NCBI GenBank assembly: GCA_028287035.1
Contig: JAQBQL010000066.1
Coordinates: 7,496 to 71,495, forward strand
Direction: 5' to 3'
DNA: 64,000 nt
DNA from: Labilithrix sp.
Lineage (GTDB): Bacteria > Myxococcota > Polyangia > Polyangiales > Polyangiaceae
In this document: one piece after another, positions 7,145 through 14,712 of the stretch
How the letters are laid out: every line of letters starts with the position of its first letter
How positions within the stretch are numbered: the first letter of the stretch is position 1
Made by a program: the position numbers and the translations under genes
Notes under the pieces: generated by a model
What the model was told of the DNA's origin: nothing
Database searches by the model: none
The model's input: only the letters and a program-made list of their open reading frames with translations

Positions 7145-7980
7145 GGGGCGACCTTCGGCCGGGAGCGCCGCCCGTCCTGGTTCGATAGCAGCGTGTCGAG
7201 CCGCCCGACGCGGGAGCCCAGCATCTTCGCCATCACCCCTTCGATGTCGCGGCCCTGGCGCTGGTTGAGCAGCGTGATGTCGAGCGCGACCTGGCTCGTC
7301 GCGATCTCCGCGATCGCCGTCGTCTCGCTGATCACGGCGGCATCGAGGTCACCCATCTCGGTCGCCGCGATGAGCGTCCGCCGGTCGTCGGCCACGATCG
7401 TGAGCCGGTGCTTCCAGAACTCCTCGAGCGCTGCCTCCGCGAGCCCGTAGCTGAAGACCTCGCCGGGGAGGGGAGGCAGCTCGGCGTGCGAGAACACGAC
7501 GGCGTAGACCTTCCGCTTGGCGGCGCGCTTCAGCTCGGCGGAGATCTGCTCGATCTCGCGCGGCCAGCCGCTGATGACGAGGCGCTGCTGCGCGCCGCGG
7601 ATCAGGCGCTCGGCCTCCTCGAGGATGCGCGGGTAGCCACGAACGCTGAAGGCATCCGGCGCGGCCGGCGACGTGTCGAGCTGCTTGATCGCCGTCTCGA
7701 GCTGGTCGGTCGACGCGTCGAAGCGCTTCCGGAGCAGCACGAGGAGCTCCTCGGCGGGCGCCGGCGCGAAACGCTCCGGCGTCCCCGCGATCGAACGCGC
7801 CGCCCCCGCCTTCACGAGGCGCCGGAGGACGCCGTACACGGCCGATCGCGGGATCTGCGCGCGCACCCCGACCTCGTACCCGGTGGCCGGGCTCTCCTGG
7901 AGCAAGGCCGCGTAGGCCCGCGACTCGTTGAGGCTGAAGCCGAGCGCAACGAGGGCAGGGACGACGTCCGGCTCGCTCAC
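7141..7980 (-). CDS. TrmB-family transcriptional regulator
   Basis: A protein of 279 aa. Residues 1-75 form a winged helix (ALVALGFSLNESRAYAALL, then AQIPRSAVYGVLRRL), the hallmark of TrmB/sugar-specific regulators. A short coiled linker follows, then a phospholipase-D-like effector domain from about 105 to 250 (RLVISGWP, EFWKHRLTIVADDRRTLIA). Such proteins sense sugars in archaea, but the ligand here is unknown. The GTG start at 7980 overlaps the upstream TGA, and its own TGA overlaps the next GTG. The frame extends far upstream but is not coding there. Confidence 0.85.
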   Translation of the reverse strand: MSEPDVVPALVALGFSLNESRAYAALLQESPATGYEVGVRAQIPRSAVYGVLRRLVKAGAARSIAGTPERFAPAPAEELLVLLRKRFDASTDQLETAIKQLDTSPAAPDAFSVRGYPRILEEAERLIRGAQQRLVISGWPREIEQISAELKRAAKRKVYAVVFSHAELPPLPGEVFSYGLAEAALEEFWKHRLTIVADDRRTLIAATEMGDLDAAVISETTAIAEIATSQVALDITLLNQRQGRDIEGVMAKMLGSRVGRLDTLLSNQDGRRSRPKVAP

Positions 7981-8642
7981 TTCGCGCCCGCGTCCGCCTT
8001 GCTGAACGTCTTCGGATGGAAGTTGAACGGGTAGTTGGCGCGCGTCTCGAAGCCGCCCTTGCTCGGGGCGAAGGTGATCTTCTTGATCACGTCGACGACG
8101 CAGTCGCCGATCCCCGGCTCCACGATGGAGGACTTCGTCGTGTCGACCGTGGCGTCGGTGACCTTCCCGGCCGGGTCGATGATCCACTTCACCGTGAGAT
8201 CGCCCTCGACCCCGGGGTGGCTCTTCAGGCCGTTGTCGTAGCAGGCGCGCGCCTCGTCGCGATGCGCGAGGATGATCGTCTGGATGTCCTTCTGGCCGCG
8301 GCCGGGCTCCGACTGGTGACCGGGACCCGCCTTCGGGCCCGCATCGCCCTTCGTCTCGACCTCCGAGTGCGTGCTCGAGCCGAGCTTCGCGCCCTGCAGC
8401 TCGCCGCCGGGCGGCAAGGTCGAGGTCGTCGTGGTGCCGCCGCTCGCGCCCCCGGAGCTCACCTCGCCGGAGCTTCCAGCGCCAGCGCCGCCCGCTCCGC
8501 TGGTCCCGGCGCTGCCCGCGGCAGCCGGCGTCCCGTCGGGGGACTTGGCGGCATCGCCGCCGCCGCATGCGAGGACGAGCGCGAGCGACGCGGCTCCGAG
8601 GCAGAACGGAAGGCCGAGCGACGTGGTCAGAGCGTTTCGCAT
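7977..8642 (-). CDS. Lipoprotein with AgmX/PglI-type C-terminal domain
   Basis: A protein of 221 aa. The signal ends at ALVLAC26, followed by a Gly/Ser/Ala-rich linker (27-100). The C-terminal domain of about 100 aa carries ARACYDNGLKSHPGVEG, VKWIIDPAGKV and CVVDVIKKITFAPSKGG. This is the TonB-like energy-transducer fold found repeatedly in myxobacterial gliding and envelope proteins such as AgmX. It probably acts in the periplasm, anchored to a membrane. An alternative Met lies eight codons upstream. It heads the coupled chain with the TrmB-like gene. Confidence 0.8.
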   Translation of the reverse strand: MRNALTTSLGLPFCLGAASLALVLACGGGDAAKSPDGTPAAAGSAGTSGAGGAGAGSSGEVSSGGASGGTTTTSTLPPGGELQGAKLGSSTHSEVETKGDAGPKAGPGHQSEPGRGQKDIQTIILAHRDEARACYDNGLKSHPGVEGDLTVKWIIDPAGKVTDATVDTTKSSIVEPGIGDCVVDVIKKITFAPSKGGFETRANYPFNFHPKTFSKADAGAK

Positions 8643-8702
8643 GGGTCGAAATGTACCTGAAGTCATCCGGATCTGTCGCCTTCGTGAAGTAGCATCGGAG
8701 GG

Positions 8703-10457
8703 GTGCCGGCCGACGACCGACCCCTGCACGCAGGCGATACGCTGGAGACCGCGCCGGTCCCCGCCGCCTCCGCGCCGACGCTCGGGCGGTACGGGACCTA
8801 CGAGCTCCTCGTGGAGCTCGCCGCCGGCGGGATGGCGACGGTCTACCTCGCCCGCAAGGCGCACGCCCGCGACGCCCCGCTCGTCGCGCTGAAGCGCCCG
8901 CATCGCCACCTCGCGAGCGACAAGGCGTTCCTCTCGATGCTGGTCGACGAGGCCCGGCTCGCCTCGAGCATCGACGACCCGCACGTCGTGAAGGTGCGCG
9001 AGCTCGGGTTCGACACCGGCGAGCCCTTCATCGTCATGGACTACGTGGAGGGCGCCTCGCTCTCCGACGTCCGCAAGGAGCTGTCGGCGCTCGGCCGCGC
9101 CATCGACTCGCGCTTTGCCGTCAAGATCGCGCTCGACGCGCTCGCCGGGCTCCACGCCGCGCACATCCTCCACGACGACAAGGGCCGGCACCTCGGGATC
9201 GTCCATCGCGACGTGTCCCCTCACAACGTGCTCGTGGGGTGCGACGGCGGCACGCGCCTCACCGACTTCGGCATCGCGAAGGCCGCCGACCGCGTCCAGA
9301 CCACCCGCACCCACGAGGTGAAGGGCAAGCTCGCGTACCTCGCGCCCGAGCGCATCGACAAGCGGCGGATGTGCACGACGCAGAGCGACGTGTTCTCGAT
9401 GGGCGTCGTGCTGTGGGAGTGCATCGCCGGCCGGCGGCTCTTCCGCGGGGACGAGGCGATCGAGACCCTGCAGGAGGTCGTCTCCGCGCCCATCCCGTCG
9501 CTCCGCCGCATCGGCGTGCCCCTCTCGCAGGCCCTCGACGACGTGATCCTGCGCGGCCTCGCCCGCGATCTCGACGTCCGCTACAAGAGCGCCGCCGAGT
9601 TCGCCGACGCGCTCCTCCGCGCCTCGGGAGGCCCGCAGAACGTCGCGTCCCCCGCCGAGGTCGCGATGCTCGTCGAGGCGCTCTTCGGGGAGCGGCTGCG
9701 GGTGCGCCACGAGAGCATCCGCGACGCGCTCGCGGGCGACGAGGTCGACCACGTGCTCGAGGTCTCCGGACTCCACCCGCGCCCGGCGCCGACCGACGAG
9801 ATGCGCGCCCGGGAGAGGGTCGCGGTCGAGAACATCGCGCCGCCGGCCCCGAGCGCGCGGTACACGTTCGGGAACGCGTCCGAGAACCTGCTGCAGCGGC
9901 AGCTCGCGTCGCGACGCGGGCGTGCCGTCGCCGTTGCGCTGGTCGCTCTCGCAGGCGCGGGCGCGGCGGCGACGGTGCTCGTCCGCGGGCGCGGGGCCTC
10001 TCACGAGGCGGCGAGCGCGATCGCCCCCATGAACCGCCGCGTGGTGGTGCCGCTTCCGTTCGTCGCGACGCGCGTGACGTTCGACGACCAGGTGCGCGAT
10101 CTCGCCCCCCCCGCCGACGTGGCGGCGTTCGAGGTGGGGCGCGAGAGCGGCGTCGTCCACCGCGTCACCGCCGCGGCGGTGGATGGGTCACGGGCCGAGG
10201 CGTACGTGCGCGAGGACGAAGGCGTGGCCCGCCCCGAGGGCCCCGGGTTCACCATCGAGCCGCTCGAGACCTACGGCACGGACGGGCCGAGCGCGGTCTC
10301 GGTCGTCGAGCTGCCCAATGCACCGAACGGCGTGAAGCGCGTCGTGAAGCGCACCGTCCCGCGCGCCGCCCGGGACGCCGGCGCGTCCGTCCCCGTCCTC
10401 CCGCCGCCGCCGCGGCCGGTGGGCACCGTGAAGGACGGATTCACCCGACTGAAATGA
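8703..10457 (+). CDS. Membrane-anchored Ser/Thr protein kinase (PknB-like)
   Basis: A protein of 584 aa with a GTG start preceded by CGGAGG. The kinase domain spans residues 27-295: a Gly-rich loop (ELAAGGMATVYLA), the catalytic Lys in VALKRP, HRDVSPHNVLV, DFGIAK, APE in LAPERI and DVFSMGVVLWE. HRDVSPHN replaces the usual HRDLKPxN, a variant common in myxobacterial kinases. A transmembrane helix lies at about 408-426, followed by a C-terminal domain of about 150 aa, probably periplasmic, of unknown fold. Its stop overlaps the next gene's ATG (ATGA). Confidence 0.93.
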   Translation: MPADDRPLHAGDTLETAPVPAASAPTLGRYGTYELLVELAAGGMATVYLARKAHARDAPLVALKRPHRHLASDKAFLSMLVDEARLASSIDDPHVVKVRELGFDTGEPFIVMDYVEGASLSDVRKELSALGRAIDSRFAVKIALDALAGLHAAHILHDDKGRHLGIVHRDVSPHNVLVGCDGGTRLTDFGIAKAADRVQTTRTHEVKGKLAYLAPERIDKRRMCTTQSDVFSMGVVLWECIAGRRLFRGDEAIETLQEVVSAPIPSLRRIGVPLSQALDDVILRGLARDLDVRYKSAAEFADALLRASGGPQNVASPAEVAMLVEALFGERLRVRHESIRDALAGDEVDHVLEVSGLHPRPAPTDEMRARERVAVENIAPPAPSARYTFGNASENLLQRQLASRRGRAVAVALVALAGAGAAATVLVRGRGASHEAASAIAPMNRRVVVPLPFVATRVTFDDQVRDLAPPADVAAFEVGRESGVVHRVTAAAVDGSRAEAYVREDEGVARPEGPGFTIEPLETYGTDGPSAVSVVELPNAPNGVKRVVKRTVPRAARDAGASVPVLPPPPRPVGTVKDGFTRLK

Positions 10458-11017
10458 GCGTCATGCGACCATCCCTCATGCCTCGTCCTCGCCCGAAGCG
10501 GTCCCGCCTCGCCGTGCTCGCGCCCGTGCTCGGCGGCGCCTTCCTCGCGGCGCTCGCCTCGGGCGCGTGCACCGAGGACACGTCCGCCCAGTACGCGTGC
10601 ACCGACATCCCGGCCGGCGGATGCCCGCTCTCGCGCGGCGTCGCCTGCGAGGACCCGAGCTGCGCCGCCGTGTACGCGTGCCGCGTCGGCAACGTGTGGG
10701 AGCTCGATCACGCGTGCCCCGCGCACGACGCAGGGGCTCGCCCGGACGCGGCGGCCGCCGATGCCGGCGACGCTTCCCCGATCGGCGACGCGAGCATCGA
10801 CGCGCCGCCCGGCGCCTACGGCGGACCGGGATGCTCGTCCCTCCAGACGCCGGACTGCGCGCTCGGCGTCGCGCTCGGCTGCGCCACCTCGGGCAGCTGC
10901 TGCGACTGCGAGGACCTCTACGTGTGCGAGAACGGCGGCTGGAGCCTGTGGGGCTCGTGCTCGGCCGACGCCGGGGTCCAGCCGACCCGCGGCGCGCGCC
11001 GGCTCACGAGGCCTTGA
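10454..11017 (+). CDS. Cys-rich secreted protein or lipoprotein
   Basis: A protein of 187 aa. A basic N-terminus and hydrophobic segment (VLAPVLGGAFLAALASGAC) are followed by two Cys-rich blocks (residues about 45-85 and 128-170) separated by an Ala/Asp-rich linker. The cysteine near the signal end could be lipidated, but the SGAC context is a poor lipobox. I recognise no family; secreted Cys-rich proteins of this style are common in Polyangia. The ATG overlaps the kinase stop, suggesting coupled translation. The 3' end overlaps the convergent HNH gene by 14 nt. Confidence 0.7.
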   Translation: MSVMRPSLMPRPRPKRSRLAVLAPVLGGAFLAALASGACTEDTSAQYACTDIPAGGCPLSRGVACEDPSCAAVYACRVGNVWELDHACPAHDAGARPDAAAADAGDASPIGDASIDAPPGAYGGPGCSSLQTPDCALGVALGCATSGSCCDCEDLYVCENGGWSLWGSCSADAGVQPTRGARRLTRP

Positions 11018-11579
11018 GGAACGGCTCCCACTCGCGGTACTTGGTGGCGGCCCCGAGCAGGATCTGCGCGGTCATCGACCACTTCGGACGCACCGGCCGG
11101 CGGGCGAGCCGCATGTTCGCCTCCTCCGGCGTCTTCCAGCCCTTGCGGAGGTTGCACACCCGGCACGCCGTCACGAGGTTCTCCCAGCTGTCGACCCCGC
11201 CGCGCGACCGCGGCATGACGTGGTCGATGTTGAGATCGCGCAGCGGAGGCTGCTTCCCGCAGTACTGACACTGGTGCTGGTCGCGAAACATGATGTTCCG
11301 CCGCGTGAGCCGGACCGTGACGCGCGGGGTGCGGTCGTACCGGTGGAGGTGCAGGACGCGCGGCACGCGCAAGGCGCCCGTCGCGATGGGAAGCGCGTCG
11401 TCCTCCTCGCGAACGGGCAGCCCTCGCCACGCGTCGAAGTCGTGCTCCTCGCCGAGCTCGTCGACGGCGCGAGCAGCGCCACCGTAGAGCAAGACGAACG
11501 CGCGCTTCGCCGTGGTGAGCTGCACCGGCGAGAAGTAACGGTTCAGGATGAGGACCGGGTTCGATAGGACGTCGCTCAT
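11004..11579 (-). CDS. Stand-alone HNH endonuclease family protein
   Basis: A protein of 191 aa. The N-terminal part (VLILNRYFSPVQLTTAKRA) and the HNH core with CQYCG, NIDHVMPRSRGG, ENLVTACRVCN match the widespread chromosomal HNH family with two zinc-binding CxxC pairs. The catalytic His is in IDHV and the Asn in WENL. The biological role of this conserved family is poorly known, and no restriction methyltransferase lies nearby. It converges on the Cys-rich protein gene with a 14-nt overlap. Confidence 0.88.
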   Translation of the reverse strand: MSDVLSNPVLILNRYFSPVQLTTAKRAFVLLYGGAARAVDELGEEHDFDAWRGLPVREEDDALPIATGALRVPRVLHLHRYDRTPRVTVRLTRRNIMFRDQHQCQYCGKQPPLRDLNIDHVMPRSRGGVDSWENLVTACRVCNLRKGWKTPEEANMRLARRPVRPKWSMTAQILLGAATKYREWEPFLKAS

Positions 11580-11750
11580 GGACAGCGGTCCCGCGGGCTT
11601 CCCCGCGGCCCACTCTCACTGTAGCACCGCGATCCGGCGTGACGAGGGCACGGGCCCGCGCGCGGCCTGCCGGAGCAACGGCCGCGCTCGCGCATGCTGC
11701 CACGGCACGATTGACCGGTAGCCCGTGGCTAGTACGCTGCGAGGGCATCC

Positions 11751-12371
11751 ATGAGCAAAGCCCCCGTCGACCCCTCCGCGCCCGAGTCGCCTCCGCAGCC
11801 GGACAGCGACCGCGCGATGGCCGTGTCGACGGAGGCGGACGAGGGGATCCGCGGAGCGCGTCGCCGTCGTGACGAAGGTGAGGACGACCCGGACGCCTCG
11901 CGGCGACGCCTGCTCCTGCTCGTTCCGCTCGTGATGGCTGCCGCTGCGATCGTCGCGCTCGTCCTCGTCGGGATGCAGGACAAGGGCATGTACTCGAAGC
12001 CCGTCGACGTGCTCGTCCAGGAGCGCGCGAAGTTCATCGGCAAGCCCGTCCGCGCCGAGGGCAACCTCGTTCACGGATCGCTCGTGAAGCGCGAGTCGCC
12101 CTGCGAGTACCGCTTCTCGATCGAGAAGAACAAGTCCGAGATCCCGGTCCGCTACGCGGGCTGCGTGGTGCCGGACACGTTCCGCGACATGCCCGGCGTC
12201 GACGTGGGCGTCACGGTCGAGGGCGAGCTCCACGCCGACGGCGCCTTCGAGGCGACGCAGGTGCTCGCGAAGTGCCCGAGCAAGTACGAGATGAAGCAGA
12301 AGGCGGCGAACGGCGAGCAGATGCCCCACGCCGGCACGATGCCGATGGCCGGTTCCGGCGCCACGCTCTGA
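11751..12371 (+). CDS. ccmE: CcmE haem chaperone with CxxxY haem-binding motif
   Basis: A protein of 206 aa. A charged, disordered N-terminus (1-52) precedes a transmembrane anchor (54-74) and a periplasmic OB-fold domain (residues 85-185; FIGKPVRAEGNLVHGS, VRYAGCVVPDTFRD, VTVEGEL). The haem-attachment position reads AKCPSKY (C175, Y179) instead of the classical HxxxY. The CxxxY form is known from archaea and some deltaproteobacteria, in the so-called system I* of cytochrome c maturation. No other ccm gene is adjacent, so the rest of the system must be elsewhere. The ATG at 11751 has weak RBS support. Confidence 0.88.
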   Translation: MSKAPVDPSAPESPPQPDSDRAMAVSTEADEGIRGARRRRDEGEDDPDASRRRLLLLVPLVMAAAAIVALVLVGMQDKGMYSKPVDVLVQERAKFIGKPVRAEGNLVHGSLVKRESPCEYRFSIEKNKSEIPVRYAGCVVPDTFRDMPGVDVGVTVEGELHADGAFEATQVLAKCPSKYEMKQKAANGEQMPHAGTMPMAGSGATL

Positions 12372-12394
12372 ACGTCTCCTGGTAGGCTGCCGGC

Positions 12395-12994
12395 GTGAGC
12401 GCCGTCTACTGGATCCAGGCCTTCGCGGCGCAGCGGGGCCTTCGCTACGAGGCCGACGCGGACGAGCGCTGGCTTCGCGCGTGGGAGCCCTACACGACCC
12501 TGAAGGTGCCGATCCGCTACGAGCACGCGCTCCATGCGACGGGCGGAACGGGCAGCGTGAGCATCGCCCGCGCGGTGGTCGAGCTACCGGCGCGCCCCGA
12601 CTCCGGCCTGGGGCTCCCGACCGAGGTCGGCACGTGGATCGCGATCGTCCAGGACGAGCGGCTCTCCGCGCGCGCCGCCACCACGAGTGACTTCGCGGGG
12701 GTCTTCGGCGAGCCTCTCGAGATCGCCACGATGGTGCGGCGTCCGAGCGGCGACCCGGCGTTCGATCACGTGTTCGCCTCGTTCGCGCAGACCGACGAGG
12801 AGCTCGCCCACGCGCTGACCCCCAGCGTCCGCAAGCTCCTGCTCGGGTGGCGCGTGCCGGTGCATGCCGAGCTTCGGCCCGGCGGCTTCGTGCTGGCCCC
12901 CGTGTCCGTGCCTGCGGACGAGCGGGGCCTCGCGTGGATGCTGAGCGCCGTCCACATCTTCGGCGAGAAGGCGACGAAGCGGCCCGGGGCCTGA
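12395..12994 (+). CDS. Hypothetical protein, 199 aa
   Basis: A soluble protein with no signal peptide and a GTG start 24 nt after ccmE. Alternating hydrophobic segments (GSVSIARAVVELPAR, GTWIAIVQD) suggest a beta-rich domain. I recognise no family or catalytic motif. Same-strand spacing suggests co-transcription with ccmE, but nothing in the sequence links it to cytochrome maturation. Confidence 0.75.
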   Translation: MSAVYWIQAFAAQRGLRYEADADERWLRAWEPYTTLKVPIRYEHALHATGGTGSVSIARAVVELPARPDSGLGLPTEVGTWIAIVQDERLSARAATTSDFAGVFGEPLEIATMVRRPSGDPAFDHVFASFAQTDEELAHALTPSVRKLLLGWRVPVHAELRPGGFVLAPVSVPADERGLAWMLSAVHIFGEKATKRPGA

Positions 12995-13054
12995 CCGCCG
13001 GAAGCAGCGCGAAGCTGGTCAGTCGACCGCCACTTCTCGTATGCTGGGCGCGCG

Positions 13055-13927
13055 ATGTCACGACGTAGCTTTGTGCTCGGTCTCGGTCTGCTCGGGACCG
13101 TGGCCTTCTCGGTGCCCGCGCTTGCCCAGCCGTCGAGCGCCTCCTCCTCTTATCCCCCCGTGTGTGCGGCGAGCAGCGTCTCGGCCGGCAAGAGCGAGGA
13201 GGCCCACGCGTTCTACAACGCCGGCCGCGCCCTCTACGACGAGGGCAACTACGACGGCGCCATCGCGCAGTTCCGGGAGGCCTACCGCCGCGACTGCTCG
13301 AAGCACGATCTGCTCATCATCATCTCGCGTTCCTACGAGCTGAAGGGCGACAAGCCCGAGGCCGTGAAGGCGCTCGAGGCCTACCTCGACCGCGTCAAGG
13401 ACTCGCCGGACGCGCAGACGCACAAGACGAAGATCGAGAATCTGAAGAAGCAGATCGCCGCCGCCCCGCCGGCCGCGACCCCGAGCACGACCGCGACGAC
13501 GGCGCCGGCGACCACCGCGCCCTCCACCACGATGCCCCCCGCCGCCGAGGTGCGCGAGCACACCGCCGCGCCGTGGGTGGTCGTCGGCATCGGCGGCGTC
13601 GCGGCGGTGACCGGGCTCGTGGTGCTCCTCACGTCCCCGAAGCTCCCGGCGGGATGCGACGCGAACAACGAGACGTGCGCGCGGCTGCCCGGCGAGGACG
13701 CCGCTGCCTACAAGGAACGCCAGGACAAGGCGGGCCGGCACAAGGGGCAGCCCCTCATCGGCGGCGTCATCCTCGGCGCGGGCGGCGTCGTCCTCCTCGG
13801 CGGTCTGCTGTGGCACTTCCTCGAGCCGACCGGCCCGGTGAACACCACGACCGCCAAGGGCATGCGCCTCCTGACGCCCGCCGTCGCGCCCGGATACGCC
13901 GGGATGTCGCTCGGCGGAACCTTCTGA
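13055..13927 (+). CDS. Exported TPR-containing membrane protein
   Basis: A protein of 290 aa with a signal peptide cleavable after ALAQ. Residues 45-120 hold at least two tetratricopeptide repeats (AHAFYNAGRALYDEGNYDGAI, LIIISRSYELKGDKPEAVKAL). A Thr/Pro/Ala-rich linker (130-165) and two hydrophobic helices (about 173-190 and 232-252) follow. Proteins of this layout are abundant in Polyangia and probably act as periplasmic scaffolds; no enzyme motif is present. The next gene begins 16 nt downstream. Confidence 0.85.
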   Translation: MSRRSFVLGLGLLGTVAFSVPALAQPSSASSSYPPVCAASSVSAGKSEEAHAFYNAGRALYDEGNYDGAIAQFREAYRRDCSKHDLLIIISRSYELKGDKPEAVKALEAYLDRVKDSPDAQTHKTKIENLKKQIAAAPPAATPSTTATTAPATTAPSTTMPPAAEVREHTAAPWVVVGIGGVAAVTGLVVLLTSPKLPAGCDANNETCARLPGEDAAAYKERQDKAGRHKGQPLIGGVILGAGGVVLLGGLLWHFLEPTGPVNTTTAKGMRLLTPAVAPGYAGMSLGGTF

Positions 13928-13943
13928 CCGGGGCCGGCGCCTC

Positions 13944-14627
13944 GTGCCGAACGCCGTGCTCACCGCCCGTCACGACGCGGGCGGCGGCCTCGCGCGCGTG
14001 GAGCTCGCGGTGGACGACGTGCTCGCGCGCGGGTACGCCGCCGCCGGGCAGTACGTCGGGGTGACCACCGCTGCCGGCACGGGCTACTTCGTGCTGGGGG
14101 GTCGGGTCGGCGCGAACGCGTGGGAGCTCCTCGTCCGCAACACCGGAGGCGTGTCGGAGGCGCTCCACGTGGCTCCGCTCGGGTCGACCTTCGAGGTGAG
14201 CGCGCCCCTCGGCGCCGGCTTTCCGCTGGCGACCGCCGGGTCGCGCGCGGTGGTCGTCGCGGTCGTGGCGAGCGCGCTCGGCGTGGTGCGGCCGGTCGTG
14301 GCGACGCGGGTAGAAGCCGGTCAGGGCGCGCGCACGTTCGTCTTCGTCGGTCTCCGCGCGGCGCCCGATCTGCCGCTGGCGGCGGAGCTCGCGGAGCTCT
14401 GCGCGGCAGGCGTCACCGTCGTGCTCTGTCTGTCGCGCGCGGAGCTCCACCACCACCCGCACGTCCTGCCGCTCGCGCGTCGCGCGGTCGGGCGCGTGCA
14501 GGTGGTCCTCGCGCAGGCGCTCGCCGAAGGCTGGGTGCCGCCCGACGCGCTCGTCGTGGCCGCGGGTCCGGACGGGATGGTCGCCGACCTCGCCAGGCTC
14601 CCCGTGGAGGTCGTCAGCAACGTGTGA
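13944..14627 (+). CDS. Ferredoxin/flavin reductase-like protein
   Basis: A protein of 227 aa with a GTG start. The N-terminal half resembles an FAD-binding beta-barrel (residues 1-95; AAAGQYVGVTT corresponds to the flavin-contact region). The C-terminal half resembles an NAD(P)-binding domain (ARTFVFVGLRAA, then VVAAGPDGMVADLA near the end). The usual RxYS flavin motif is weak, so cofactor binding is uncertain. Electron transfer to an unknown acceptor is an inference from fold only. Confidence 0.65.
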   Translation: MPNAVLTARHDAGGGLARVELAVDDVLARGYAAAGQYVGVTTAAGTGYFVLGGRVGANAWELLVRNTGGVSEALHVAPLGSTFEVSAPLGAGFPLATAGSRAVVVAVVASALGVVRPVVATRVEAGQGARTFVFVGLRAAPDLPLAAELAELCAAGVTVVLCLSRAELHHHPHVLPLARRAVGRVQVVLAQALAEGWVPPDALVVAAGPDGMVADLARLPVEVVSNV

Positions 14628-14712
14628 GTCAACGTGAATGCGGCCGGCGCGCCCGCGCGCCCGCGCGTTCAGTCTTCTCCGGGCGGTGACGCTCGGGTAG
14701 CGTTGATGCGGA

